The notes under the pieces: model-generated
What the model was told of the DNA's origin: nothing
Seen by the model: only the letters and a program-made list of their open reading frames with translations
Databases searched by the model: none
Source of the DNA: Gracilibacillus caseinilyticus
GTDB lineage: Bacteria > Bacillota > Bacilli > Bacillales > Amphibacillaceae
Assembly: GCF_022919115.1 (NCBI RefSeq)
Contig: NZ_CP095072.1
Coordinates: 3,968,001-4,032,000, forward strand
Length of the DNA stretch: 64,000 bases
Direction of reading: 5' to 3'
Shown here: piece after piece, positions 7,392-15,295 of the stretch
Position numbering within the stretch: position 1 is the stretch's first letter
Layout: each line of letters starts with the position of its first letter
Position numbers and translations under genes: made by a program

Positions 7392-9323
7392 TTAATTTTT
7401 ACTACCTAAATCCGATTGAATAAATATTCGGAATATTACGTCCGCCTCAATACGTGCTAATCCGTTAGGTACTAGCGTTATTTCGTGTCTACCTCGCGTA
7501 ACCTTTCCGTCACTGTCTCGGTCTAGGTACGGAAGTAAGTCGACTCTGTCTCCACTATTTCCTGTAGAACTAGCAGGATTTCCGTCTACTCGTATTAATA
7601 CGCGAGAAGGCGTGGAGTTTAGTTGGTAAATGCCGTGTTTAATATCGTGTACATGGTCCGGCAAACTAATAGAATGGCTATGTGGATCGAGTGAAATGCT
7701 ATGTTGGTGCTCCGGGACAGTAAAACTATGTGCATGCGATGGGATACTAATCGTATGTTGATGCGAAGGAAAATTAACTGTATGAGTATGATTTAACGCT
7801 GACGTTGGCACGTTTACTCTATGAAAGTGCCTTCCTGCCGGGGCAGGGTCGCCGTCTTGATCTAACCCACTATCGAAACTCAACGTCTGATACTGACTGT
7901 TTTGTGAGCTTGTTGTACTACCTCCGCCACCGCTTGATGACGTAGTAGACGTTCCTCCACCACTATTCGTACTCTTGCTCGTACCCCCTCCGGAACTAGT
8001 CGTTTTAGTCGTCCCGCCTCCGGAGCTTGTACTTTTAACTGTTGCGCCTCCGCCTTCTGTCGCTTGCGAGTATGAACGGAATGGCTTCGTACGATAAGTT
8101 AACTCGCACGTATTGACGTAGCGTACGTCGTCGTCAATATAAATCGGAATAGTAGCTGCGTTATCGCTATCGCAATTGTCCTGGTAGTTACTCGCTAATA
8201 TGTTTGTAGCGCCTTGCGAGTATGCCTCGTTAATTCGTTGCTTGCGTTCAATGTCCGCTTGAATGGTAGCTGCGTCGTCTCTGCGGTTAGATATGACGTA
8301 CTCAACTTCGAACTCTTTCGCTAGGTCCGGTATTTTCGCTTCTATAATTCTGCCGTAATAAGTTCGATCAAAGTCGGAGTCTATAACTACTATTTGCGTT
8401 CTACCGTTTAACAGGCGTCTTTCGTGCGCGTATTCCGGTAAAATAGATAAGTCCACGGAGTCAATAGAGAATGATATTTTCGGGTCTTTCCACTGCTTTA
8501 GTAACGCCTGTCCGGATTCCTTTAAAGAGTCGGCATCCTTAAAGCGTCGGTCTATCCAAATATACGAACGCTTTCCCCACTCCGTAATAGATGCGCTATC
8601 TTGTAGAAAATCGTCTCCGCCGTTTACGTCCTCGATAGTAAGCTGATTAACTCCCTCGCCCTGCCCCTTCGGAATGATATAGTTTACTATTTCTGTAGGG
8701 TCGCTTACTTCCTCAAAGGAAATCATATCTTTACCCCATCTAATTTCGCTTGTAACCTCGTTCGAAGGCTTTACAAGGTTTAATGTCCACGGATACGAAG
8801 AAGTATCAAACGTGAACTCGTAGTCCTCATCGAACGCTTTCGGAATGGATAAGATAGGCGCTAGTAATCCGTTTTCATTCTCGAAACTATATTGAAAGTA
8901 CCGCTCAAACTCTACCGTTCCTAGCTGCCAATGCTCGGTACTTTGAAAGTTTAGAATGCGTTGTAAGTTGGCGCTAGTTGTCTGATTAATTAGTGCCGGT
9001 AATAGTCCGTTTATAACATCGTCTAGTAACGTCGCTAGAACGTGCTCCAATTCGTAAGTAACTCGGTTAGTTTCAATTGCTTTCCTCGTATTCGTCGGCA
9101 TTATGCGATATAGTCCGTAATATCTTCCGTCCGGGTCTGCTGCGGTTTGCTCGCCTCTTATCTCGACATAGTTCATATGCGAACAAAGGTAGCGTTTAGG
9201 GTCGTCCATAGGTAGCGAAAACTCAGCCGTCCATAATTGATTAACACGTTGCTCTATTGAAATATTGTAAGCGTTTTCAATTATGCCGGTAGCTTTTAAA
9301 TCTTTATCGTATATAGTTAACAT
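7392..9323 (-). CDS. Phage tail-tip/receptor-binding protein with metal-type HxH needle
   Basis: 643 residues; ribosome site AAAGGAGAGG before ATG. Residues 1-350 resemble the N-terminal region of phage minor structural (tail-associated, Prophage_tail/Tal-like) proteins of Bacillaceae siphophages: it opens MLTIYDKDLKATGIIENAYN and contains RVTYELEHVLATLLDDV. A Ser/Gly-rich linker follows at about 425-475 with an SGGGT-x-K/T-T-x-S repeat. Then seven HxH motifs (HFH, HTH, HQH, HAH, HQH, HSH, HVH) lie at about 497-562, the last six spaced exactly nine residues. A small beta-rich C-terminal domain closes it. In T4 gp37, HxH motifs bind iron along a trimeric needle. Expected to sit at the tail end and contact the host surface. 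Complete and unbroken. Confidence 0.85.
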   Translation of the reverse strand: MLTIYDKDLKATGIIENAYNISIEQRVNQLWTAEFSLPMDDPKRYLCSHMNYVEIRGEQTAADPDGRYYGLYRIMPTNTRKAIETNRVTYELEHVLATLLDDVINGLLPALINQTTSANLQRILNFQSTEHWQLGTVEFERYFQYSFENENGLLAPILSIPKAFDEDYEFTFDTSSYPWTLNLVKPSNEVTSEIRWGKDMISFEEVSDPTEIVNYIIPKGQGEGVNQLTIEDVNGGDDFLQDSASITEWGKRSYIWIDRRFKDADSLKESGQALLKQWKDPKISFSIDSVDLSILPEYAHERRLLNGRTQIVVIDSDFDRTYYGRIIEAKIPDLAKEFEVEYVISNRRDDAATIQADIERKQRINEAYSQGATNILASNYQDNCDSDNAATIPIYIDDDVRYVNTCELTYRTKPFRSYSQATEGGGATVKSTSSGGGTTKTTSSGGGTSKSTNSGGGTSTTSSSGGGGSTTSSQNSQYQTLSFDSGLDQDGDPAPAGRHFHRVNVPTSALNHTHTVNFPSHQHTISIPSHAHSFTVPEHQHSISLDPHSHSISLPDHVHDIKHGIYQLNSTPSRVLIRVDGNPASSTGNSGDRVDLLPYLDRDSDGKVTRGRHEITLVPNGLARIEADVIFRIFIQSDLGSKN

Positions 9324-9349
9324 TTAACCTCTCCTTTAAATTTGCGCAT

Positions 9350-9393
9350 AAAAAAGAACGCCTCCCGCGTCGCGTCACGGTACAAACGGCGTT
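9350..9393 (-). terminator. Terminator-like hairpin between the coiled-coil and tail-tip genes
   Basis: On the minus strand, AACGCC and GGCGTT flank a CG-rich 25-nt loop and are followed by CTTTTTT, 27 bases before the tail-tip start. It may lower or attenuate expression of the last two genes of the operon. Confidence 0.5.
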
Positions 9394-9464
9394 TTGATTT
9401 CCCTTTTTTTTATTAGTTTTCTGTTGTTCGCCCTCCGCCGTGGCTTCATCGGGCATTATCATTT

Positions 9465-10211
9465 TTAAAATACTCGTTTTTTAACTTGTTGGCCTCGTGA
9501 TTTTTTAACGTTAACGTTTGGCGGAAGTTGATCCGCTACCTTGCCGGCTAATAAGTCGGGGTTTCTAACGTCCTGTACGTTCTGCAATACGATGCTAGGC
9601 TTTATATTAACCTCGCTTTGATTGCCTTTCCTTCCGTTGTACTTCTCGCCTGCTTGTTCAATGGCGGAAAGTAGTCCGTCCATTTTTGATTGAAGCGCTA
9701 CTTTCTCCGAGTCGCTCAAATGTTTTATACTTGCTTCGGCATCTTTTAACGCGGCAGCTGCTTCAAGTCCATTCGACGCCCCTTTAATTTGTAGCGCTAA
9801 CCTTGTCGCTAGTTGGTCGGCAAGTGTATAGTCCGCTTGTGTGACGTTAACTGTCGCTTTAGCTGCTTTCTGTTGCGCTTGGTTAATCATTTCTTTTTGT
9901 TTCTCTTCCCACTCTCTTTGTAGCGCTCTTGATTCGTTAGTGTATTGACGTTCAAGTTTTGAGATTTCCCAACGTTTATACTCGTCCGTATGAAGTGGGT
10001 TGTCTGATTCCTTGATTTCTTTTACTTTCTGTTTATAGTCGTCGTAAGCCTTCGACGCTTTAGCCTCTAGTTGGTCATAATCTCCGAATGATATTTCAAC
10101 CCCTGCGCCACTTTCTACAATCTCTTTCGCTTTCTCGTCGCTTACTTTTGTTGCTGTGTGCTGCGGTATTCCTTCGGTTTGCTCAAATGTAAATATTCTT
10201 TTCTCTGCCAT
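9465..10211 (-). CDS. Coiled-coil phage-like structural/assembly protein, 248 residues
   Basis: Good ribosome site (AAAGGGAGCG). It opens MAEKRIFTFEQTEGIPQHTA; residues 55-120 are a charged helix likely to form a coiled coil (KLERQYTNESRALQREWEEK), followed by an Ala/Leu-rich helical part and a basic C-terminus (VKKSRGQQVKKRVF). There is no signal peptide or membrane segment. It lies directly between a scaffold-like gene and the tail-tip gene, so a particle-assembly role is plausible. The length and composition do not look like a HK97 major capsid protein. The family is not recognised with certainty. Confidence 0.65.
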   Translation of the reverse strand: MAEKRIFTFEQTEGIPQHTATKVSDEKAKEIVESGAGVEISFGDYDQLEAKASKAYDDYKQKVKEIKESDNPLHTDEYKRWEISKLERQYTNESRALQREWEEKQKEMINQAQQKAAKATVNVTQADYTLADQLATRLALQIKGASNGLEAAAALKDAEASIKHLSDSEKVALQSKMDGLLSAIEQAGEKYNGRKGNQSEVNIKPSIVLQNVQDVRNPDLLAGKVADQLPPNVNVKKSRGQQVKKRVF

Positions 10212-10239
10212 GTTATAAATCGCTCCCTTTTATTAGTTT

Positions 10240-10689
10240 TTATTGAAACGGATTCCATACGCCCTTCTTTTCAGTTGCTCCTGGGTCGGCGTACCCTTTT
10301 CCACTTGTATTATGACTCTGTACTTCCTGCGATAACTCTAGCGCCTGGCGCTCGATCTCTTCGCTTGATTCTCCTGTTACATACTGTTCATACTTCGATA
10401 TTTGGTCGAAAGAGAATCCGGCGTCTAATAGCTTCGCTTGCTTTAAAGCGTTAAGGTACTTTGCTTTATATTCGGCTTGCTCGTCGTTCTTGTCCTCTGT
10501 TTGTTCGTCGCTTGCTTCGGGTTCTTCTTCCGGCGTTTCCTCCTCTTCCGGATTGCCTTCGCCTTCTAACTCTGCAATTCTCGCTTTTAATGCTTCGACC
10601 TCTTCACGGTATTTTCTTTTTTCTCGGTCTAGTCTCTTTTTTACAACCTCGTTTACTTCTTCTTGATTTAATAAAACTTCCTCGCTCAT
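10240..10689 (-). CDS. Phage scaffolding-like protein (DUF4355 type)
   Basis: 149 residues. The N-terminal half is a charged coiled coil (VVKKRLDREKRKYREEVEAL), then a Glu-rich hinge (EEEETPEEEPEASDEQTED), then a C-terminal block with the pattern L..AG.s.dqi.kYeqyvtGes.eEIe and a YADPG ending. This resembles scaffold/GP20-like proteins of siphophages, which usually precede the major capsid gene; here no capsid gene follows. A ribosome site (GGAGGG) precedes ATG. Shares its C-terminal pattern with the next gene upstream (10702-11049). Confidence 0.65.
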   Translation of the reverse strand: MSEEVLLNQEEVNEVVKKRLDREKRKYREEVEALKARIAELEGEGNPEEEETPEEEPEASDEQTEDKNDEQAEYKAKYLNALKQAKLLDAGFSFDQISKYEQYVTGESSEEIERQALELSQEVQSHNTSGKGYADPGATEKKGVWNPFQ

Positions 10690-10701
10690 GTAATCCCTCC
10701 G

Positions 10702-11049
10702 TTATTTTCTACGTAATTTTCCTTTTTCTCGAAGCCTTCTTACCGCCTCACGACCTTTCTCAGCCTTATCTTTAGGCTTTGCTTTCGTCCGTGTTCCGTT
10801 TATAATGCTTGGTTCCGCGTATTTCTTTTTCGGAGGAATGTCTAGCGTTAACTTGCTTACCGATTCTTTTATTTCATCGTCGGTATCACCTGTTATTTGT
10901 TCGGAATATTTATTCGCTTGCTCCTCCGAATAACCTTCGCTAATTAACCTTTGACGTTTCTTCTCGTAGGTTGACTTCGCTTTTCTTGCGGATAAGTCCG
11001 CTTGTAATTGCTCGTACAGTTGCTTGTAGTCCGTTTGTTCTTCGCTCAT
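10702..11049 (-). CDS. Second scaffolding-like protein, basic C-terminus
   Basis: 115 residues from the ATG at 11049, which has AAGGAGG nine bases upstream; a start 10 codons earlier would overlap the previous gene and lacks such a site. The central pattern (ISEGYSEEQANKYSEQITGD, then dEIkeSvskL and YAEPS) parallels that of the 149-residue neighbour, suggesting the two are diverged paralogues. The C-terminus is very basic (KAEKGREAVRRLREKGKLRRK), possibly for nucleic-acid contact. Function unproven. Confidence 0.6.
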   Translation of the reverse strand: MSEEQTDYKQLYEQLQADLSARKAKSTYEKKRQRLISEGYSEEQANKYSEQITGDTDDEIKESVSKLTLDIPPKKKYAEPSIINGTRTKAKPKDKAEKGREAVRRLREKGKLRRK

Positions 11050-11065
11050 ATCCTCGTTTGCCTCC

Positions 11066-11251
11066 TTAGTTGTGATCATTCCGAAGCCTTTTAGCTCCGT
11101 CCTTCGCTTTACGTTTATTACCTAGTTTCTTATCCGTTTGTTCTTCGCTTGCAAGTAGCTTCTCCGTCCAGTTCTTGCCTTCGGACATTGATTTACGTTT
11201 TCTGATATCTCGGTTACTTCTCAAGTGGTTATTCCGTTTCTTCTTCGCCAT
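11066..11251 (-). CDS. Small basic protein, 61 residues
   Basis: The start at 11251 (MAKKKRNNHLRSN) is better placed than an ATG three codons earlier, because GAGG lies 11 bases upstream. Strongly basic with no hydrophobic segment; it contains an ASEEQTDKKL stretch echoing the SEEQTD start of the next protein. It overlaps the upstream gene by about 23 bases in another frame. Unknown function; could bind nucleic acid or structural partners. Confidence 0.5.
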   Translation of the reverse strand: MAKKKRNNHLRSNRDIRKRKSMSEGKNWTEKLLASEEQTDKKLGNKRKAKDGAKRLRNDHN

Positions 11252-11420
11252 GCTCGGCATTACCTCGCTTTTTCTGAGGAATATCTATTCTCGTAATTCC
11301 CGGAGAACGTCCGCCTTGATAGCCTTTGTTCGGGTTATCCCCTTTGGGTTGTTCTTGTCTCGCTTTTAAAGTTTCATTGTAAGATTGTGGTTTTATATTG
11401 ATTTCTCTTTTGTCGTTCAT
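11229..11420 (-). CDS. Small hydrophilic protein, 63 residues
   Basis: ATG at 11420 overlaps the TGA of the preceding 41-residue gene (ATGA), a usual sign of translational coupling; AAAGGATGG lies upstream. The protein is Pro/Gly/Arg-rich and probably disordered (QEQPKGDNPNKGYQGGRSPG). Not recognised. Confidence 0.5.
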   Translation of the reverse strand: MNDKREINIKPQSYNETLKARQEQPKGDNPNKGYQGGRSPGITRIDIPQKKRGNAEHGEEETE

Positions 11421-11542
11421 CGGTTACCATCCTTTCTATAGTGAGCCTCTTCTTTTTCCGCTTCTTTCGATTGAACTCTCTTCGGCGGTCTTTCTTTTTG
11501 AATAAGTATTCCGTTTTTATTAAATTGTTTTTTCCTTTGCAT
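11417..11542 (-). CDS. Very small basic protein, 41 residues
   Basis: Begins MQRKKQFNKNGILIQKERPP and ends with HYRKDGNR. Its ATG shares bases with the stop of the 224-residue gene (TAATG), GGAGG lies 13 bases upstream, and its stop shares bases with the next ATG. The two coupled junctions make it a likely real gene despite its size. Unknown function. Confidence 0.55.
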   Translation of the reverse strand: MQRKKQFNKNGILIQKERPPKRVQSKEAEKEEAHYRKDGNR

Positions 11543-12216
11543 TATTTCGTGTCCTCCATTTTTTCGATAATAGTCGTCTTACGTTGTAACGCATCCTCAG
11601 CTAATGCCAACGCCTCTTTATTCGCCTTATCTATCGAAGTAGCGTAAAGCCTTAGCGCTTGCCTGTCGTTCTTCCAATGCTTAATATGCGAAGTGCTAAC
11701 TCCGTGGCCGTTAATGAATGCGAAGTCCTCAGCGTTTAGTAAGTCGTTTATATAGTCGAGTAGATAAAGCGTTCTTTCTCGATTTGTTAGCTTGGTAGGT
11801 TCGTAGATCGAATAGAACGCGATTGTTTCGTTTTCCTTACGTTCAACTATTCCAAAGGCGGTCGCGTCGTCCTCTGTTAAAGTAACGTATCGGAAACGCC
11901 TTGTATTATTTCGTTGAATTAAGCCGTGCCCGTATTTTCGCAAGTAGTCGGAGTACGGTAATTCGACTTCTTTAACTTCGTCAACTACCATTAAATTTTC
12001 GATATAAAAGTCTAACGCCTTTACGGCTTGGATAGCGTCCGTTTCCGTTCCTTCTCGGATAACCTCGCCTGCTTTTGTTGTGAGTCGGTAGCCTTCGGAA
12101 GTGACGGTTATAACTCCGCCGTGCTTAAATATAGGCTCGTACGTTTCAGCGTCTACCAGGACGGTCTTTCCGGCTCCGTACGTGGAGTGTTCGTGCATTT
12201 TTATAATACATTTCAT
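11542..12216 (-). CDS. Hypothetical element protein, 224 residues
   Basis: Ribosome site TTGGAGGGCG before ATG. Mixed alpha/beta, with no membrane segment. The N-terminal 60 residues look like a small beta domain (KCIIKMHEHSTYGAGKTVLV); the C-terminal half is helical (NRERTLYLLDYINDLLNAED). No catalytic motif was found and I do not recognise the family. It heads the block of tiny genes leading to the scaffold-like and tail genes and is coupled to the next gene by TAATG. Confidence 0.55.
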   Translation of the reverse strand: MKCIIKMHEHSTYGAGKTVLVDAETYEPIFKHGGVITVTSEGYRLTTKAGEVIREGTETDAIQAVKALDFYIENLMVVDEVKEVELPYSDYLRKYGHGLIQRNNTRRFRYVTLTEDDATAFGIVERKENETIAFYSIYEPTKLTNRERTLYLLDYINDLLNAEDFAFINGHGVSTSHIKHWKNDRQALRLYATSIDKANKEALALAEDALQRKTTIIEKMEDTK

Positions 12217-12367
12217 TTAACGCCCTCCAATCAGATATAGTAGGTACAGATATAGCGTTTTGGCGTAAAAATATCGAAGGTATGAAGCTTGTTTTTACTT
12301 AGTTACGTATTATCAGCTATAAATACCCTCGACTACCTTTAACGCTCTAAAAACCGCCTTACAACGC

Positions 12368-12583
12368 CTATATTTTAGGCTTGAACAAGCGTACTTGATT
12401 TCGATCTACATAACCGTCAAATGATATGATTCTTCCGGCTTCATCCGTTGTTTTAGCGATCATTTCCGCTTTTCCTAGCAACTGTCGGATGTCTGGCGGA
12501 TAAGTCGAGTACACTCGCCACCTTTTTTCTAATACATCGTAAGTGTAGATCGTTTCTTGTTCAGCCTTATCGTAGTAACTCAT
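12368..12583 (-). CDS. Small hypothetical protein, 71 residues
   Basis: AAAGAGGTGAGG precedes ATG. The sequence (ETIYTYDVLEKRWRVYSTYP) has several aromatic residues and looks like a compact beta-rich fold. It resembles small proteins commonly seen in Bacillus phage genomes, from memory only. It lies between the 224-residue gene and the HNH gene. Confidence 0.55.
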   Translation of the reverse strand: MSYYDKAEQETIYTYDVLEKRWRVYSTYPPDIRQLLGKAEMIAKTTDEAGRIISFDGYVDRNQVRLFKPKI

Positions 12584-12621
12584 TTCCTCACCTCTTTAGT
12601 TGTAAGCGCTTACATTATTGT

Positions 12622-13122
12622 TCATGCGCTTTTATTATTCCGTCGGTTATTCGCCTGTACCTCGTACGTCGCAAACCTTACATTACTAGGCTCGTAGTTT
12701 CCGTTAGAGTCTATGCGGTCAAGTGTCGTTTCTTTCTCTCCGTGTTGTAAGGCGTGTTCGTTATACATATGAACTACATCCCGATAGAACATGATAAAGT
12801 CCTTCCATGGTTCATATACGGTTACCCCTCGCCCGCCGTAGTTGGCGAAGTTGTGATAATTTTCGGAATAGCATCGGCCCATCATGTGTGTCCATGTTTT
12901 ATATAAGCGAAGGTGACTCATGCCGTGCGTTTTGTTATGCTTTCTTTTAGAACATCCACACGTTTTCGTGTTTCCGCTTGTTAATGCGCTGCCTCTAACT
13001 TCCTTAACAGTTTCACACTCGCAAATACAACGCCAATAACTGCGCCCTTTACGATTCTCTGCTCGTTCTATTACCGTGAGTTTTCCGAACTGTCCACCTT
13101 TTAAATTGTTTACTTTTCTCAT
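12622..13122 (-). CDS. HNH/AP2-type homing-endonuclease-like protein
   Basis: 166 residues. An N-terminal zinc-binding part with CICEC and CGC follows an FGKLTVIER opening typical of AP2/HNH-like phage proteins. The middle HGMSHLRLYKTWTHMMGRCY and the end LDRIDSNGNYEPSNVRFAT, then QANNRR, match the HNH_AP2 family closely. Such proteins cut or bind DNA and often move within phage genomes. It has a good ribosome site (GGAGTGG) and its own upstream copy of the 37-bp repeat (13193-13229), so it may be separately controlled. Confidence 0.8.
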   Translation of the reverse strand: MRKVNNLKGGQFGKLTVIERAENRKGRSYWRCICECETVKEVRGSALTSGNTKTCGCSKRKHNKTHGMSHLRLYKTWTHMMGRCYSENYHNFANYGGRGVTVYEPWKDFIMFYRDVVHMYNEHALQHGEKETTLDRIDSNGNYEPSNVRFATYEVQANNRRNNKSA

Positions 13123-13192
13123 TCAATTCCACTCCATTCGGTAAGTATTCCGTTCATACCCTCCGGCGATTGCCTTCATCGAGTGCTCTAAA

Positions 13193-13229
13193 ATGTGTTG
13201 GTTTTCGGTACTAATAACTTATTTATATA
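13193..13229 (-). promoter_or_regulatory. 37-bp repeat upstream of the HNH gene, candidate operator/promoter
   Basis: Identical over 37 bp to 14920-14956 and in the same orientation. On the minus strand it reads TATATAAATAAGTTATTAGT followed by ACCGAAAACCAACACAT. Each copy lies upstream of a gene start, here about 70 bases before the HNH ATG. Shared control by one of the element's HTH proteins is an inference. Confidence 0.55.
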
Positions 13230-13264
13230 TAGGAGTATCTAATATAACGAGTAATAAAGCATAG

Positions 13265-14701
13265 TTATACTGGTACATACTCCCTCCAACGGCTCTCAAA
13301 TTCATATCGTTTTACATGTTTACGGATCTCTGTAACCGTGCAAAGTTTTAATGCAACTTCGATCATATCCTCTTCTTTTGTAACCTTGACGGATTCTTCG
13401 TCCTCTTTCGGTTTATCGAAGGCTAGTCGGTACTTATTAGGCTTGTATCGTACTTGTCCGATTTCTAAACTACGCGCCCTGTCGACCTCAGCTTTACGGT
13501 GATATTCGATAAATCCACTTTCAATTAGCTTTTTTATAGCTGCCTGCACGGTTTGCCTAGAATTTGTACCGATCATCTTCATAGCGGTATTAACCGTTAG
13601 ATAAAATATATTTCCGTAACGTTTACTTGTCATAAGCATGGCGTAAGCTAACTGCTTTTGTCGGAACGTTCCACTATTTAAAACGGCTAATATCTCGGAT
13701 TTGTGTATCTTCACAGGTCTGTCGGACCCTGCTACCGTTTTATCCTGATCGAATACGTAGTCAACTAATCTAACCGCCTCTTTATGCCAATATTCCGGCG
13801 TACTTCCTTCGCTAAAATAATCTTTCGGCGTATTGTGAAGTATTTCGAGAATAACCTCGACCGTCTCTTCGCGTTCCCAGCCTTGCGTATTTCCGAAACA
13901 AGCTAACGTATAGGTTACCTTGTGACGGCTCCCACTTTCCGTAAGGCGTCCGGTTTCGATTATCTTAGCTGCCTTATGCAATGCACCCGATAAGTCTATA
14001 GCGTTAACGGTTACGTCCGTAGTTGCGACAACCTCTTCAAACTCCGTTATTTGTTCGTTAGTTAGGTTTATCTTAGAATCGGTTACAATCTCGGACGACA
14101 TAGGCTCAATCGCAAGGAAATAGTCGTAAGAGTCGCCTTCGTCGAACGGCTCTAACGTTTCATTGTCGACAAACAAGCAACGCCTACCGGTCTTCTGGTG
14201 CGTTCCTAACGGTAGCTTAACCCCTTGCGTCCATGAAGGTCGGAACTCGATTTCCCCTTCCGGTAGTTTTCCAACGCTAATAACAACCGATTGATAGAAC
14301 GCTTTCAATTCTTCGACTTTAACTTGATCTTTAAAGAATAGGTCGACGTGATAACCTTTATTTCCGGAATAGCTTACGTGAATGTTATCTCGTTCGATCT
14401 CGTATTCCGTTTCAAGTACGTAAGCAAGTCTTAACGTTATCCATCGTGACATAGATTCGTTACTACAATCGACGTCGAACGTTATAAACTTACTGAAATA
14501 ACCTCCGGCGAAAACTCCATATGTTAGATCACCTTTTAAATGCGTGTTAAGCATACTATCGTTCAACTTAACTACTTTGTTGTCCGGTGCATGTGTTAAC
14601 GTGATGTACTTACTTTCCGGAAATTGAACAAGATACTTACTTCTCGTTTGGATGTACAACTCGTTGAATTTCGCAACAAGCTGCTTGATAGGCTGTTCCA
14701 T
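13265..14701 (-). CDS. AEP-superfamily primase (TOTE-like) with C-terminal winged helix, replication initiator candidate
   Basis: 478 residues. The archaeo-eukaryotic primase signature is seen in order: FDVDCS (metal ligands Asp76 and Asp78), SYSGNKGYHVD (His118) and EFRPSWTQG-VKLPLGTHQKT (residues 152-171). Residues 230-310 form a helical PriCT-like region, and residues 340-430 look like a winged-helix domain (NTAMKMIGTNSRQTVQAAIK) likely to bind the origin. This arrangement is found in replication proteins of Firmicute plasmids and phage satellites. It starts three bases after the 62-residue gene, so the two are coupled. Expected to prime or initiate element replication after excision. Confidence 0.8.
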   Translation of the reverse strand: MEQPIKQLVAKFNELYIQTRSKYLVQFPESKYITLTHAPDNKVVKLNDSMLNTHLKGDLTYGVFAGGYFSKFITFDVDCSNESMSRWITLRLAYVLETEYEIERDNIHVSYSGNKGYHVDLFFKDQVKVEELKAFYQSVVISVGKLPEGEIEFRPSWTQGVKLPLGTHQKTGRRCLFVDNETLEPFDEGDSYDYFLAIEPMSSEIVTDSKINLTNEQITEFEEVVATTDVTVNAIDLSGALHKAAKIIETGRLTESGSRHKVTYTLACFGNTQGWEREETVEVILEILHNTPKDYFSEGSTPEYWHKEAVRLVDYVFDQDKTVAGSDRPVKIHKSEILAVLNSGTFRQKQLAYAMLMTSKRYGNIFYLTVNTAMKMIGTNSRQTVQAAIKKLIESGFIEYHRKAEVDRARSLEIGQVRYKPNKYRLAFDKPKEDEESVKVTKEEDMIEVALKLCTVTEIRKHVKRYEFESRWREYVPV

Positions 14702-14704
14702 TGA

Positions 14705-14893
14705 TTAACGACGTCCCTTCTGTCGATATTTAGATAACTCGCTTTCAAGTTCTCCGCTATTCTCGAAAACGAAAACGAGTTTCCCCTCTCTTTTATGCGA
14801 TGGTTCGATATAGACTAGCTTATAATTCTTCGCTACTAAATCATTCGCCACCCTTAAACTTAGAATACATTTGTACTTTTCCATTTCTTCCAC
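14705..14893 (-). CDS. Small DUF5659-like protein coupled to the primase
   Basis: 62 residues; the pattern CILSLRVANDLVAKNYKLVY then KLVFVFENS resembles the short domain (DUF5659-like) found beside plasmid and phage replication genes; assignment from memory of the pattern. It ends three bases before the primase start. The 37-bp repeat lies 27 bases upstream and the ribosome site is AAAGGGGTGG. Confidence 0.6.
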   Translation of the reverse strand: MEEMEKYKCILSLRVANDLVAKNYKLVYIEPSHKREGKLVFVFENSGELESELSKYRQKGRR

Positions 14894-14919
14894 CCCTTTA
14901 GTAGTTTGATAGATTTTAG

Positions 14920-14956
14920 ATGTGTTGGTTTTCGGTACTAATAACTTATTTATATA
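14920..14956 (-). promoter_or_regulatory. 37-bp repeat upstream of the primase operon
   Basis: Second copy of 13193-13229 without mismatch. It lies between the HTH gene (stop at 14989) and the start of the 62-residue gene (14893), so it can serve as operator or promoter of the primase operon. Confidence 0.55.
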
Positions 14957-14988
14957 GGTGATAACGTATAGAACGTAAGATAGTACGC

Positions 14989-15201
14989 TTATCTAGCTCC
15001 CATACGCTCACAGAACGCTAAGTAACCGGCATCTTGTAGATCATAAACTCGAAGCACCCTCGATCTTGTTACGTCGGATACGTCTACAAAACCCGCCTCA
15101 ACTTTCGCGACTGTCGATAATGCTAAGTCAACCTTTTCTGCGAACTCTTTCTGAGTTAAGCCTTCATAGAGTCGCAACAACTTCATTTGTTTTGGTGTCA
15201 T
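14989..15201 (-). CDS. Cro/CI-type HTH regulator, 70 residues
   Basis: One HTH_3/XRE domain: LTQKEFAEKVDLALSTVAKVEAG is the helix-turn-helix core. The short tail (YLAFCERMGAR) is not enough for a dimerisation domain. Transcribed leftward with the replication genes, opposite to the second regulator at 16628, it occupies the position of a Cro-like protein. Its target may be the 37-bp repeats or the 15.3-15.8 kb array next to it; this is inference. Confidence 0.8.
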   Translation of the reverse strand: MTPKQMKLLRLYEGLTQKEFAEKVDLALSTVAKVEAGFVDVSDVTRSRVLRVYDLQDAGYLAFCERMGAR

Positions 15202-15295
15202 CCTTATTCCTCCTCGTTTAATTAGTGTTAAAATTATTCTTTAATCGAAAATAAAAAAGCGAGGCTCTGCGCCTGCTTCAATTAATAAAAAGTAT

